Shown here: one piece after another, positions 1 through 5,918 of the stretch
Numbering within the stretch: position 1 is the first letter of the stretch
Layout of the letters: every line of letters begins with the position of its first letter
NCBI GenBank assembly: GCA_027858595.1
Contig: JAQICK010000148.1
Coordinates: 1 to 6,178, forward strand
DNA length: 6,178 nt
Reading direction: 5' to 3'
Origin: Melioribacteraceae bacterium
Lineage (GTDB): Bacteria > Bacteroidota > Ignavibacteria > Ignavibacteriales > Melioribacteraceae
Notes under the pieces: model-generated
Seen by the model: only the letters and a program-made list of their open reading frames with translations
Databases searched by the model: none
What the model was told of the DNA's origin: nothing
Translations under genes and position numbers: made by a program

Positions 1-78
1 TTCATACTCGCTAACTCGTGATTTCTTAAATTCTTCTGTAAAGTTTCTTCGGTACTGTAATTTTACTTTCCCTTCCAT
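1..78 (-). CDS. IS3-type transposase OrfA, N-terminal fragment (cut by window edge)
   Basis: Reading the minus strand from an ATG at 78-76 gives 26 uninterrupted codons that run off the window. The peptide contains RRNFTEEFKKSRVSEYE, a typical start for the small helix-turn-helix protein (OrfA, HTH_Tnp_1 type) of IS3-family elements, which binds the element's ends; OrfB supplies the DDE catalytic domain. A strong ribosome binding site, AAAGGAG, lies six bases before the ATG (minus-strand copy at 91-85), which supports this start. The gene is divergent from the flagellar operon and is not part of it. Only the N-terminus is visible, so I cannot say whether the element is intact. A different HTH protein is possible, but the basic F-T-x-E-F-K pattern favours a transposase. 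Confidence 0.65.
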   Translation of the reverse strand, partial: MEGKVKLQYRRNFTEEFKKSRVSEYE

Positions 79-118
79 GAGTTGCTCCTTTACGGTCAAC
101 ACTATTCAGGGATAGACA
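1..118 (-). mobile_element. left end of a probable IS3-family insertion sequence (partial)
   Basis: About 40 bases lie between the transposase start and the heptad repeat. On the minus strand, TGTCTATCCCTGAATAGTG begins at position 118. It starts with TG, as IS3-family terminal inverted repeats do, and lies at the usual distance from orfA. The boundary at 118 is inferred, because the other end, its matching inverted repeat and any target-site duplication are outside the window. Confidence 0.4.
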
Positions 119-121
119 ACT

Positions 122-149
122 CTTTACTCGTCTCTTGCCCCTTGTCTCT
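122..149. repeat. degenerate heptanucleotide repeat, about four units
   Basis: Four consecutive 7-mers read CTTTACT, CGTCTCT, TGCCCCT and TGTCTCT, with the C and T at unit positions 6 and 7 kept in every unit (complementary sense: AGAGACA-like). The tract is pyrimidine-only on the + strand except for scattered G and A. It abuts the inferred IS end. No function can be read from it; it could be a simple low-complexity tract or a remnant of a larger repeat. Confidence 0.45.
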
Positions 150-790
150 TTTTATCATATATTAGAGAAAAAAAGCTCATTTATTTAGTAATAGTTAACT
201 AATTGGAAATAAATTTATCATTGTAAAGCGAATGTAAAATAAAACGAAAAAATGCAAAGCAAAAGTAAACTTTTATTTTTTAAAACGTCGTTTTTAGCAC
301 TCTATCGCATTATTCCGCCTTTTTATAGTTGTGTCGTAAAAACAGAGCGTTATTTCAAAAAAAATAGCTTTTGGGAACTAAAAACGCACTTTTGTTTTCT
401 TTCTATATGCTGCTTTTCGCCCAAGTAGTAAACTAGCCTTGGGTTAATGATATTTCTGGAGAATAGTGCAACATGGCTTCAACGATTTTGATAATTTTTA
501 GAGTGCAATTAAGTAGATAATAAAATTTATAGGGAAGGGCATATTAAGTGAGTTGGAAGAGCAATGCTTAATTAAGAGTTGAATATATACACGAATTGGC
601 TAGGAAAACAGTAAAAGATTTTTTTGAGCGTAAAGGAAACAAAACTCTATATGGTTCCAAAGATGTGACATGTGAAGCTTTCATGCTAGGCATTATAGCA
701 AATAGTTAAGTGTAGGGTTGCATATACGCTAAGAACAAGTTAGCAGAATAAGCATGATATATTTAAGTAATTATTTTTTTCTTCCAAAAT
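150..790. other. long AT-rich intergenic region without a convincing gene
   Basis: About 640 bases separate the IS fragment from the flagellar promoter. Stops are dense in all frames. I found no tRNA-like or rRNA-like segment, no strong terminator and no sigma-54 site. It contains one open stretch with coding-like character at 572-709 (listed separately) and a small 5-bp hairpin, GCTAA/TTAGC, at 728-744. The long gap next to an IS suggests decayed or inserted DNA upstream of the flagellar operon; this is inference. Confidence 0.6.
572..709 (+). pseudogene. possible gene relic, 45-codon open stretch, unrecognised
   Basis: The frame is open for 45 codons after a stop at 569-571 and ends at TAA 707-709. 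The translation includes ELARKTVKDFFERKGNKTLY, which has a balanced charged/hydrophobic pattern like real protein rather than AT-rich noise. There is no ATG at its head; the earliest usable start would be TTG at 596, without a ribosome binding site. The LARKT...F pattern faintly recalls the start of AMMECR1-type proteins, but this is too short to claim. Most likely it is a fragment of a decayed gene, or chance. Confidence 0.2.
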
Positions 791-817
791 TAAACTTTCT
801 TTCATCCTTTTCGATAA
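791..817 (+). promoter_or_regulatory. sigma-28 (FliA)-type promoter for fliS-fliD operon
   Basis: TAAACTTT at 791-798, 11 bases, then TTCGATAA at 810-817. The enterobacterial FliA consensus is TAAAGTTT-N11-GCCGATAA, so 7 of 8 bases match at -35, 6 of 8 at -10, and the spacing is exact. Transcription would start near 824, leaving a leader of about 54 bases before fliS. fliS and fliD are classic late, sigma-28-dependent genes, and the FliA antagonist flgM lies in the same operon. Confidence 0.75.
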
Positions 818-877
818 TTAGGTTAAGAATAACTATAGATTCTTAAATTTTATTAAAATAAAACTATTGGTGTTTTT

Positions 878-1228
878 ATGTACAACGCTACAATGGCAAG
901 AGGAAGAGCAAAAAGAGCAAATGTTTATCTAGCAAAAGATATTCTGGATGCTTCACCACAAAAATTATTGTTAAAAGTTTATGATTATGCTATAACTAAT
1001 TGTAGAAAAAATGATATAATAAGAACCAACAAAGCTCTTGGAGAATTAATAAATTCATTGAATTTTGAAAATAGCGAAACAAAAGAATTTTCACTTGGTT
1101 TAATGAGCCTTTACCAATTTTGCCAAGATCAAATGCGAAAAGGAAAAACCGAAATTGTAGAAAAAATATTACTTGAGCTTAGAGATAGTTGGGTTGATAT
1201 TTTCCAAAAAGGAATTAATAATGGCTGA
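878..1228 (+). CDS. fliS: flagellar export chaperone FliS
   Basis: FliS binds the disordered C-terminus of flagellin in the cytoplasm, prevents premature polymerisation and hands it to the FlhA gate of the flagellar type III export apparatus. The 116-residue protein is slightly short for the family (about 120-135). It shows the family hallmark at residues 25-39 (ASPQKLLLKVYDYAI) and the all-helical pattern that follows: N-x-A-L-G-E-L-I near 47-58, the L-x-x-L-Y segment near 75-79, and a C-terminal LLELRDSWVDIF segment. The ATG at 878 is kept because MYN fits FliS N-termini, but no Shine-Dalgarno is visible (the leader ends in a T run); M6 at 893 is an alternative. It is first in the operon behind the sigma-28 box, and its end overlaps fliD by 8 bases. 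Confidence 0.92.
   Translation: MYNATMARGRAKRANVYLAKDILDASPQKLLLKVYDYAITNCRKNDIIRTNKALGELINSLNFENSETKEFSLGLMSLYQFCQDQMRKGKTEIVEKILLELRDSWVDIFQKGINNG
1206..1228 (+). promoter_or_regulatory. fliD ribosome binding site and fliS/fliD coupling overlap
   Basis: AAGGA at 1209-1213 lies seven bases before ATG 1221, and the fliS stop TGA (1226-1228) falls inside ATGGCTGA. This decides the fliD start. An in-frame ATG at 1173 would add 16 residues encoded within fliS, has no ribosome binding site and gives a non-FliD-like N-terminus. The overlap suggests translational coupling, so chaperone and cap would be made together. Confidence 0.8.
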
Positions 1229-2975
1229 TTATTTATCAACTGATACAGTCAATAACATGATTAGTAGCTACCAGTCAGTGCAATATAGTCGTAGAATATA
1301 TCCGCTTGAAGTTAGGCAGGAAAAATTTTCTACACTTTCTACCGGTTGGAGTGATTTACAAACTAAGCTTACATCATTAAAGACTTCTGCTTACGATTTC
1401 AAAGCATCGACTGATAGCTCTTTGTTTTTCTCAAGAAGTGTTAGTGTCTCTAACGATTCTACACTTACTGCAACAGCTGATAGTAATGCACCTGAAAGCT
1501 CGTACTCAATGAGAGTAAATCAGCTTGCAAAAAGTGATTTAATAGTTTCTCAAACTCAGGCATCAAATACTGCAATAACAACAATGGCTGGAACTCATAC
1601 AATCCAAGTTGGAAGTGGTGATTATACAAGTACGGTGGACATTGAATTAACCGATGCTGAAACCAACGAAACAATAATGGAAAAACTTGCCCTGGCTATT
1701 AATTCTGACAAGGCTGTTTCTCTATCCGATTCTTTTGACCCGACTGCAACCTTTACTGGAACTGGAAGTTTTGATATTACTATTGGTGAAACAGTTGACA
1801 CAATTTCTTACGATTATGGAACTACATCCAAAACCTATGATGAAGTAATGGATGACTATGTTGCCGATATAAATGAAAACGTAACAGGTGTTTTGGCTGA
1901 AAAAATTGTTGATGGTGTAACAGGTTTTGTTAGTTTGCAAATTACAGTTGAAGATTCTGATGATGCAATAACAATTGGTGGTACTACAGGGTTTTTAAAT
2001 ATGGATGTTACAGATGAAAAAGGTGCTTCAGGATTAGCCGATGCCTCTCTATTCTCTCCTTCAACAGATCAATCAAAATTTTCTATAACAGCAAAAGAAT
2101 CTGGATTTGACAACAAATTAGTTATGTCAGATGTGTCAGGTTCTATTTTTAATCAAGTAGGGTTAACAAGTGCATTACTCACTGGCAGAACGGTTGCTGC
2201 AGATGATACTTCCGCCGGATTCATTTATGATTCTACATCTTCAACTTCTAACGATTTAAATTCACAAGTAGAATTTAACGGAATTAATATCCAAAGAAAT
2301 TCAAATGTAATTACAGATTTGGTAGAATCAGTAACTTTTAACTTAAATGCAGTAAATCAAGTTGATGATCCAGACGTTTCAGTTTCAGTTAAAGTAGATA
2401 CTGATAGTATTAAATTAGAAATTGATGAGTTTATTAGTAATTTTAATAATGCATACACGTATATTAAAAATAACTCGTATAGTAGTGGCGATAAAGAAAG
2501 TCGTGGAGCTTTTGTAGGAGATTCAACCGCTAGAAGCTTAATGTCAACCTTAACAAATATTGCAATGGGCGAAGTTTCAGGATTAAATGCAGATAGTTAT
2601 AGCTATCTTTCTGAAATCGGAATTACATTCGATCCCGCAGGAGGCTTGTCAATTTCGGATTCATCAATGCTGGAAACGGCATTAGAGGAAAACGCTGATC
2701 AAGTAGCTGATTTGTTTAGCTCTACAAATGGAATTGCAAATACTTTGTATGATACATTAGAAAATTATCTTGGAGCAAGTGGTTCTATTTCAAATTTAAT
2801 TAACTCATACGATGATAATGTTTCATACTATAAATCTAAAATTGAAAATATTAACACAAGCATTGAAAAAAATGCAGACATTTTAAGGGGTCAATATGAA
2901 AGTTTACAAATGCAGCTACAAACACTAATGTATTCTTTTAATTCAATGAACGCTTTTGGTAGCGGACAATTTTAA
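1221..2975 (+). CDS. fliD: flagellar filament cap protein FliD (hook-associated protein 2)
   Basis: FliD is exported through the flagellum and forms the cap under which flagellin subunits fold and join the filament; in some bacteria it also aids adhesion. With the start at 1221 it has 584 residues, within or a little above the common 400-600 range. The N-terminal FliD_N domain spans about residues 10-112 and closes with the signature VNQLAKSD (99-106). Residues about 120-270 hold two segments resembling the flagellin hook IN motif. The FliD_C domain starts near 350 (VEFNGINIQRNSNVITD), with IDEFISNFNNAY (401-412), GAFVGD (429-434), SEIGITFDPAGGLSI (464-478) and QVADLF (494-499). A helical coiled-coil tail covers about 530-575. 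There is no cysteine at all, as is common in axial flagellar proteins. It is translationally coupled to fliS. Confidence 0.95.
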   Translation: MADYLSTDTVNNMISSYQSVQYSRRIYPLEVRQEKFSTLSTGWSDLQTKLTSLKTSAYDFKASTDSSLFFSRSVSVSNDSTLTATADSNAPESSYSMRVNQLAKSDLIVSQTQASNTAITTMAGTHTIQVGSGDYTSTVDIELTDAETNETIMEKLALAINSDKAVSLSDSFDPTATFTGTGSFDITIGETVDTISYDYGTTSKTYDEVMDDYVADINENVTGVLAEKIVDGVTGFVSLQITVEDSDDAITIGGTTGFLNMDVTDEKGASGLADASLFSPSTDQSKFSITAKESGFDNKLVMSDVSGSIFNQVGLTSALLTGRTVAADDTSAGFIYDSTSSTSNDLNSQVEFNGINIQRNSNVITDLVESVTFNLNAVNQVDDPDVSVSVKVDTDSIKLEIDEFISNFNNAYTYIKNNSYSSGDKESRGAFVGDSTARSLMSTLTNIAMGEVSGLNADSYSYLSEIGITFDPAGGLSISDSSMLETALEENADQVADLFSSTNGIANTLYDTLENYLGASGSISNLINSYDDNVSYYKSKIENINTSIEKNADILRGQYESLQMQLQTLMYSFNSMNAFGSGQF

Positions 2976-2990
2976 CTTTTGAGAGTTTAA

Positions 2991-3308
2991 ATGCACCCAT
3001 CTGTTTTGGAAATAAGAGCAAATATGTTAGATTTACTATCGTATCTAGGAAAATTAGGAAACATTGATGATGATGTTTCAAGTTTAAGAGGAATGGTAGA
3101 TAATATTGTAACAAAAAGGAAAAAATTAAAAACCATTCTCACAGAGGATGAATTTAAAAATAGTTCAAAATATTTTGATACTATAATTAAACAAATTGAA
3201 AAAAAAATCGATAATTTAATTGGCAGAAAAACTATTGAACAAAAAGGAATAGCTGGCGAGCTTAAGTTGATGAACAATAAGAAAAAACTGTCAAAATATA
3301 GAAGGTAA
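2991..3308 (+). CDS. small basic helical protein in the fliT position, function unknown
   Basis: This 105-residue protein begins 15 bases after fliD and ends 4 bases before flgM, so it is almost certainly translated as part of the flagellar operon. I do not recognise its family from sequence. It has no signal peptide, membrane segment or cysteine. It is predicted mostly helical with heptad-like hydrophobic spacing at about 40-77. It is rich in lysine and arginine (about 23 basic against 14 acidic residues) and has a very basic tail (KKKLSKYRR). In other genomes the gene after fliD/fliS is often fliT, a small helical chaperone for FliD, or flgN, so a chaperone-like role is a reasonable guess by position only. 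Weak GAGAG lies before ATG 2991; M12 at 3024 is an alternative start. Confidence 0.75.
   Translation: MHPSVLEIRANMLDLLSYLGKLGNIDDDVSSLRGMVDNIVTKRKKLKTILTEDEFKNSSKYFDTIIKQIEKKIDNLIGRKTIEQKGIAGELKLMNNKKKLSKYRR
3188..3214 (+). promoter_or_regulatory. internal sigma-28-type promoter ahead of flgM
   Basis: TAAA at 3188-3191, exactly 15 bases, then ATCGATAA at 3207-3214 match the same layout as the box in front of fliS (TAAA-N15-NTCGATAA). Six of eight -10 bases match the FliA consensus; the extended -35 (TAAACAAA) is poorer. It lies inside the preceding gene and would give a leader of about 90 bases before flgM. Salmonella flgM also has its own FliA promoter in addition to an upstream operon promoter. 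The A-run here makes chance matches easier, so confidence is moderate. Confidence 0.5.
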
Positions 3309-3312
3309 AATT

Positions 3313-3576
3313 ATGACTATTAACAGAGTGGGAAGTGGTATATCCCCATTATCCGATTATAGAAATGGAAAAACGACAAAGGATGCAAAAGCGGTTTCAG
3401 TAAAGGCTAGCGACAAGCTAGAAATTTCTAAAGAGGCAAAAGTAAAAAGCTCAGAAATTTCAGATACAAACAAATTAACTTTGGTTAAAGAACGTATTGA
3501 TAGCGGTTTTTATAACAAAGAAGAAGTAATAGGCAGTGTTGCAGATTCCATACTAAAAGAAATACGTGGGGCGTAG
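3313..3576 (+). CDS. flgM: anti-sigma-28 factor FlgM
   Basis: FlgM binds the flagellar sigma factor FliA (sigma-28) in the cytoplasm and is secreted through the finished hook-basal body, which releases the sigma factor for late genes. The 87-residue length is typical. The N-terminal half is polar and probably disordered. The middle carries the family motif DKLEISKEAK (34-43), and the C-terminal helices carry the sigma-binding pattern LVKERIDSGFYNKEEVIGSVADSIL (57-81 in two blocks: VKERIDSGFYN and EEVIGSVADSIL). A clear ribosome binding site, AGAAGG at 3300-3305, lies seven bases before the ATG and overlaps the stop of the previous gene. It ends the operon begun by fliS. Being under sigma-28-type boxes itself, it would form a negative feedback loop. 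Confidence 0.9.
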   Translation: MTINRVGSGISPLSDYRNGKTTKDAKAVSVKASDKLEISKEAKVKSSEISDTNKLTLVKERIDSGFYNKEEVIGSVADSILKEIRGA

Positions 3577-3599
3577 ATTTATAATAGTAAACGGAATAT

Positions 3600-3633
3600 T
3601 TTAAATAATATTCATTTACTAATAATATTTAAA
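3600..3633 (+). other. AT-only imperfect hairpin downstream of flgM
   Basis: Arms at 3600-3612 and 3621-3633 pair over 13 positions with a single A-A mismatch, around the 8-base loop CATTTACT. All pairs are A-T and no T-run follows on the + strand, so it is a poor intrinsic terminator. It may be an mRNA 3' stabilising structure or simply AT-rich sequence. Confidence 0.4.
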
Positions 3634-3650
3634 GGAATCGGTTGAAAATG

Positions 3651-3694
3651 TCTAAATATTTGATTAACTATTAAAGTTAATTATAATATTTAGA
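3651..3694. promoter_or_regulatory. long dyad overlapping a sigma-70-like promoter before the kinase gene
   Basis: Left arm 3651-3669 and right arm 3675-3694 pair over about 19 positions (TCTAAATATT with AATATTTAGA, ATTAACT with AGTTAAT), with one bulged base, one G-T pair and a 5-base loop. Inside it, TTGATT (3660-3665), 16 bases, and a perfect TATAAT (3682-3687) form a good sigma-70-type promoter, with a start near 3694. The symmetric site covers the -35 to +1 region, as an operator would. The message would then have a leader of only about 13 bases. If transcribed from further upstream, the same sequence would fold as an RNA hairpin ending 12 bases before the kinase ATG. Confidence 0.5.
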
Positions 3695-3706
3695 AGTCGA
3701 TTTTTT

Positions 3707-4447
3707 ATGCTATCTGGCGACATACAAAATAACAAACTACACTTAATTGGAAAGCTTACTGCAAGTTTAATCCATGAAATACGCAATCCCCTATCAGTTA
3801 TTAAATTGAATCTTGATTTAGTTAAAATGGAAGATGATATTTCGGAATACGTATTAGAATCTGTGAATGATTCTCTATCCGCTACTAACAGAATTGAGTA
3901 CATGGTTGATAGCCTTCTCTCATTTTCTCGAGTTGTATCGCATGGCAAAGAGAATTTGTCGCTTAATCTCATTTCAGAAAATGCAATAGAGTTATTAGTT
4001 GTTAAAGCTTCCAAATATGGAGTGAAGATAACTACAGAATTTGATGAAAACATTGGGCAAATTTATGCCGATAAAAACAAACTACTTCAGATACTGTTGA
4101 ATCTTGTTACTAATGCAATTGAATCTTGCGATGAAAATAGTTGTGGTAAAATTGTTATCCGAACAACAGCTAGCGAAGAAAACGGCAATAAGAAAATTCA
4201 TTGGATAGTAAAGGATAATGGAATTGGTATTTCTAAAGAAGATAATGATAAAATTTTTGAAGATTTTTATACAAGCAAAGAAAATGGAACTGGGCTTGGG
4301 CTTAGCGTCTGCAAAATGTTAGTTAAAGAACAAGATGCTGAAATTGAATTTGAAAGTGAAGCAGGCGTTGGAACTACTTTTACAATAACTTTTGATACAA
4401 ACCGAATGAGAGAACTATATGAAACCGAGAATTTTAATAATAGATGA
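3707..4447 (+). CDS. soluble NtrB-type histidine kinase, probable flagellar regulator (FlrB/FleS/FlgS-like)
   Basis: It autophosphorylates on histidine and passes the phosphate to the response regulator encoded just after it. At 246 residues it has only the kinase core, with no membrane segments and almost no sensor region before the H-box, so its input must be cytoplasmic. Visible motifs: H-box LIHEIRNPLSV with phospho-acceptor H23; N-box NLVTNAIES (N136 for Mg-ATP); G1 box DNGIGIS (D170); F-box FEDFYTSKE (184-192); G2 box GTGLGL (194-199). The group is that of NtrB and the flagellar kinases FlrB, FleS and FlgS. There is no Shine-Dalgarno; the ATG follows a T6 run, but an in-frame stop at 3665-3667 leaves no better upstream start. 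It overlaps the next gene by 29 bases. The flagellar role is inferred from the neighbours. Confidence 0.85.
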   Translation: MLSGDIQNNKLHLIGKLTASLIHEIRNPLSVIKLNLDLVKMEDDISEYVLESVNDSLSATNRIEYMVDSLLSFSRVVSHGKENLSLNLISENAIELLVVKASKYGVKITTEFDENIGQIYADKNKLLQILLNLVTNAIESCDENSCGKIVIRTTASEENGNKKIHWIVKDNGIGISKEDNDKIFEDFYTSKENGTGLGLSVCKMLVKEQDAEIEFESEAGVGTTFTITFDTNRMRELYETENFNNR

Positions 4448-5810
4448 TGATGATTTAGTTTGTATCTCTTTAAAAAAAGCTCTTACTCGCCTAGATAATG
4501 ATGTTGATATTTGTATGGAAGGAGAAAAAGCTCTTCATGCAATTAAAACTTACGAACCAGATTTAATCCTTCTTGATATATACTTAACTACACACAATGG
4601 TTTAGAAATATTAAACCTTATCAAAAATGAAGGAATAGATTCCCCTGTAATTATGATTACTGGCTATGCCGATGTAAATATAGCTGTTAGTGCAATTAAG
4701 GGTGGAGCATTGGACTTTCTGTTAAAACCTATTGATATGCAACAATTACAACTTGTAATTGAAAAGGCAATGGAAAATTTTAAGCTTAAAGATCAGGTTA
4801 ATAAACTAAATACTTTGCTTGAAGATGATTATTTATCAAAAGATTTTTTTGGAAAAAGCAGAAAAATTCAAAAACTTGTTAATTCCGTTGAAAAACTAGC
4901 ACAGAGTTCCGATACAACAATACTAATAGATGGCGAAAGTGGTACAGGAAAAGAAATGTTCGCACGTTTTATTCATCAACGAAGTCCTCGAAGTCAAAAA
5001 GCTTTTATCCAAATAAATTGCTCCGCCATTCCAAAGGAGCTTGCTGAAAGTGAATTTTTCGGACACGAAAAAGGAGCATTTACCGGAGCATCACAAAAAA
5101 CTAAACTAGGAAAGTTTGAATTGGCCGATGGTGGAACCATTCTGCTTGATGAAATAGGTGAGCTTACGCTTGATTTGCAAGTTAAGCTTTTAAGAGTTTT
5201 GCAGGAAAAGAAATTTTACCGTGTTGGTGGCGAAAGGGAAATAAAAGTTGATGTTAGGGTCTTGGCTGCGACTAATCGTGATTTAGAAGTAGAAGTTGCA
5301 AAAGGAAATTTTAGAGAAGACTTGTTTTACAGAATTAATGTTGCAAATGTTTATGTGCCATCTCTAAAAGAACGCACCGAAGATTTGCCTTATCTAGCAT
5401 ATTCTTTTCTAGTTGAATTTGCTCAAAAGTTTAATAAAAACGTTACTAATATTGATGATAAATTTATAGAAATATTAAAAAGTCACGAATGGAAAGGGAA
5501 TATTCGTGAGCTGCGTAATATTATGGAGCGAGTAATGCTCCTTAATGATGAAGAAACTCTTAAAGATTATCATCTTAGTTTTCTTGTAGAAAAAATAGAA
5601 TCTAACGAAACACAATCTGGACGATTCAATTTAGAAATACCACCCAATGGAATAAAAATGGAAATAGTGTTAAAAGATCTAATTCTCAAAACGCTTACCA
5701 TAACTGATGGAAACCAAGTTAAAGCAGCAAAAATTCTTGGTCTTTCTCGTTCTAAACTTAGATACAGAATGGAACAGTTCGATATAGAAGTTGTGAAAAA
5801 TATTAGATAA
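4419..5810 (+). CDS. NtrC-type sigma-54-dependent response regulator, probable flagellar activator (FlrC/FleR/FlgR-like)
   Basis: When phosphorylated, such proteins form hexamers that hydrolyse ATP to open promoters held by sigma-54 RNA polymerase; flagellar members switch on hook and basal-body genes. The 463 residues hold three domains. Receiver, 1-120: acidic pocket D9-D12, phospho-acceptor D53, T81, K103-P104. AAA+ domain, about 142-390: Walker A GESGTGKE (172-179), sigma-54 contact loop GAFTGA (219-224), Walker B TILLDE (240-245), sensor I AATNRDL (283-289), arginine-finger segment FREDLFYR (298-305), sensor II GNIRELRN (360-367). Fis-type DNA-binding helix-turn-helix, about 420-456: NQVKAAKILGLSRSKLRYRM. 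All activator motifs are intact. The receiver lacks the usual proline four residues after D53 (T57 instead). The start lies within the kinase gene, with GAGAGA at 4408-4413 upstream, so the two are translationally coupled. Confidence 0.93.
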   Translation: MKPRILIIDDDDLVCISLKKALTRLDNDVDICMEGEKALHAIKTYEPDLILLDIYLTTHNGLEILNLIKNEGIDSPVIMITGYADVNIAVSAIKGGALDFLLKPIDMQQLQLVIEKAMENFKLKDQVNKLNTLLEDDYLSKDFFGKSRKIQKLVNSVEKLAQSSDTTILIDGESGTGKEMFARFIHQRSPRSQKAFIQINCSAIPKELAESEFFGHEKGAFTGASQKTKLGKFELADGGTILLDEIGELTLDLQVKLLRVLQEKKFYRVGGEREIKVDVRVLAATNRDLEVEVAKGNFREDLFYRINVANVYVPSLKERTEDLPYLAYSFLVEFAQKFNKNVTNIDDKFIEILKSHEWKGNIRELRNIMERVMLLNDEETLKDYHLSFLVEKIESNETQSGRFNLEIPPNGIKMEIVLKDLILKTLTITDGNQVKAAKILGLSRSKLRYRMEQFDIEVVKNIR

Positions 5811-5869
5811 TTGTTTTAAACAAACAATAATTACGGCTGGGTTCTAATGATGACTGCAAATTTTATATT

Positions 5870-5892
5870 AGATTGCGAAATTCCAGCAATCT
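5870..5892 (+). other. hairpin AGATTGC/GCAATCT
   Basis: A perfect 7-bp stem (5870-5876 with 5886-5892) with a 9-base loop lies 60 bases after the response regulator stop. Only a weak CTTTC follows, so it is not a clear terminator alone. The left arm AGATTGCG recurs at 5940-5947 in the terminator, so the two structures could pair alternatively. Confidence 0.4.
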
Positions 5893-5918
5893 CTTTCACA
5901 AAAATCAAAATATTATTT

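Noticed and set aside
472..492. TGGC...TTG as a possible sigma-54 site in the upstream gap
   Set aside because: The GC dinucleotide is not at the required 10-base spacing from GG, and the minus-strand alternative also mismatches the GG.
705..744. attC-like signature (GTTAAGT near a GCTAA/TTAGC hairpin)
   Set aside because: No complementary RYYYAAC partner lies at the expected position, and no integrase or cassette context is present.
1173..1220. Upstream ATG that would lengthen FliD by 16 residues
   Set aside because: It lies within fliS, lacks a ribosome binding site, and the added residues do not resemble FliD; ATG 1221 has AAGGA at correct spacing.
2465..2494. TAAA ... GGCGATAA inside fliD
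   Set aside because: The spacer is 18 bases instead of 15, and the site lies in mid-gene with no nearby start codon.
1465..4053. Minus-strand open frames opposite fliD (1465-1674, 1722-1940), the 105-residue gene (2987-3277) and the kinase (3664-4053)
   Set aside because: They are antisense shadows of well-supported genes, with composition of translated complement (runs of I, F, S, N) and no recognisable domains.
4067..4074. Perfect FliA -10 element GCCGATAA inside the kinase gene
   Set aside because: No TAAA lies 15 bases upstream (the position reads AAAC), and the bases encode a conserved Y-A-D-K segment, so this is coding coincidence.
5810..5828. ATTGTTT/AAACAAT stem directly after the regulator stop as terminator
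   Set aside because: It is a seven-pair stem with one G-C pair and no T-run; the structure at 5919-5957 is a far better terminator.
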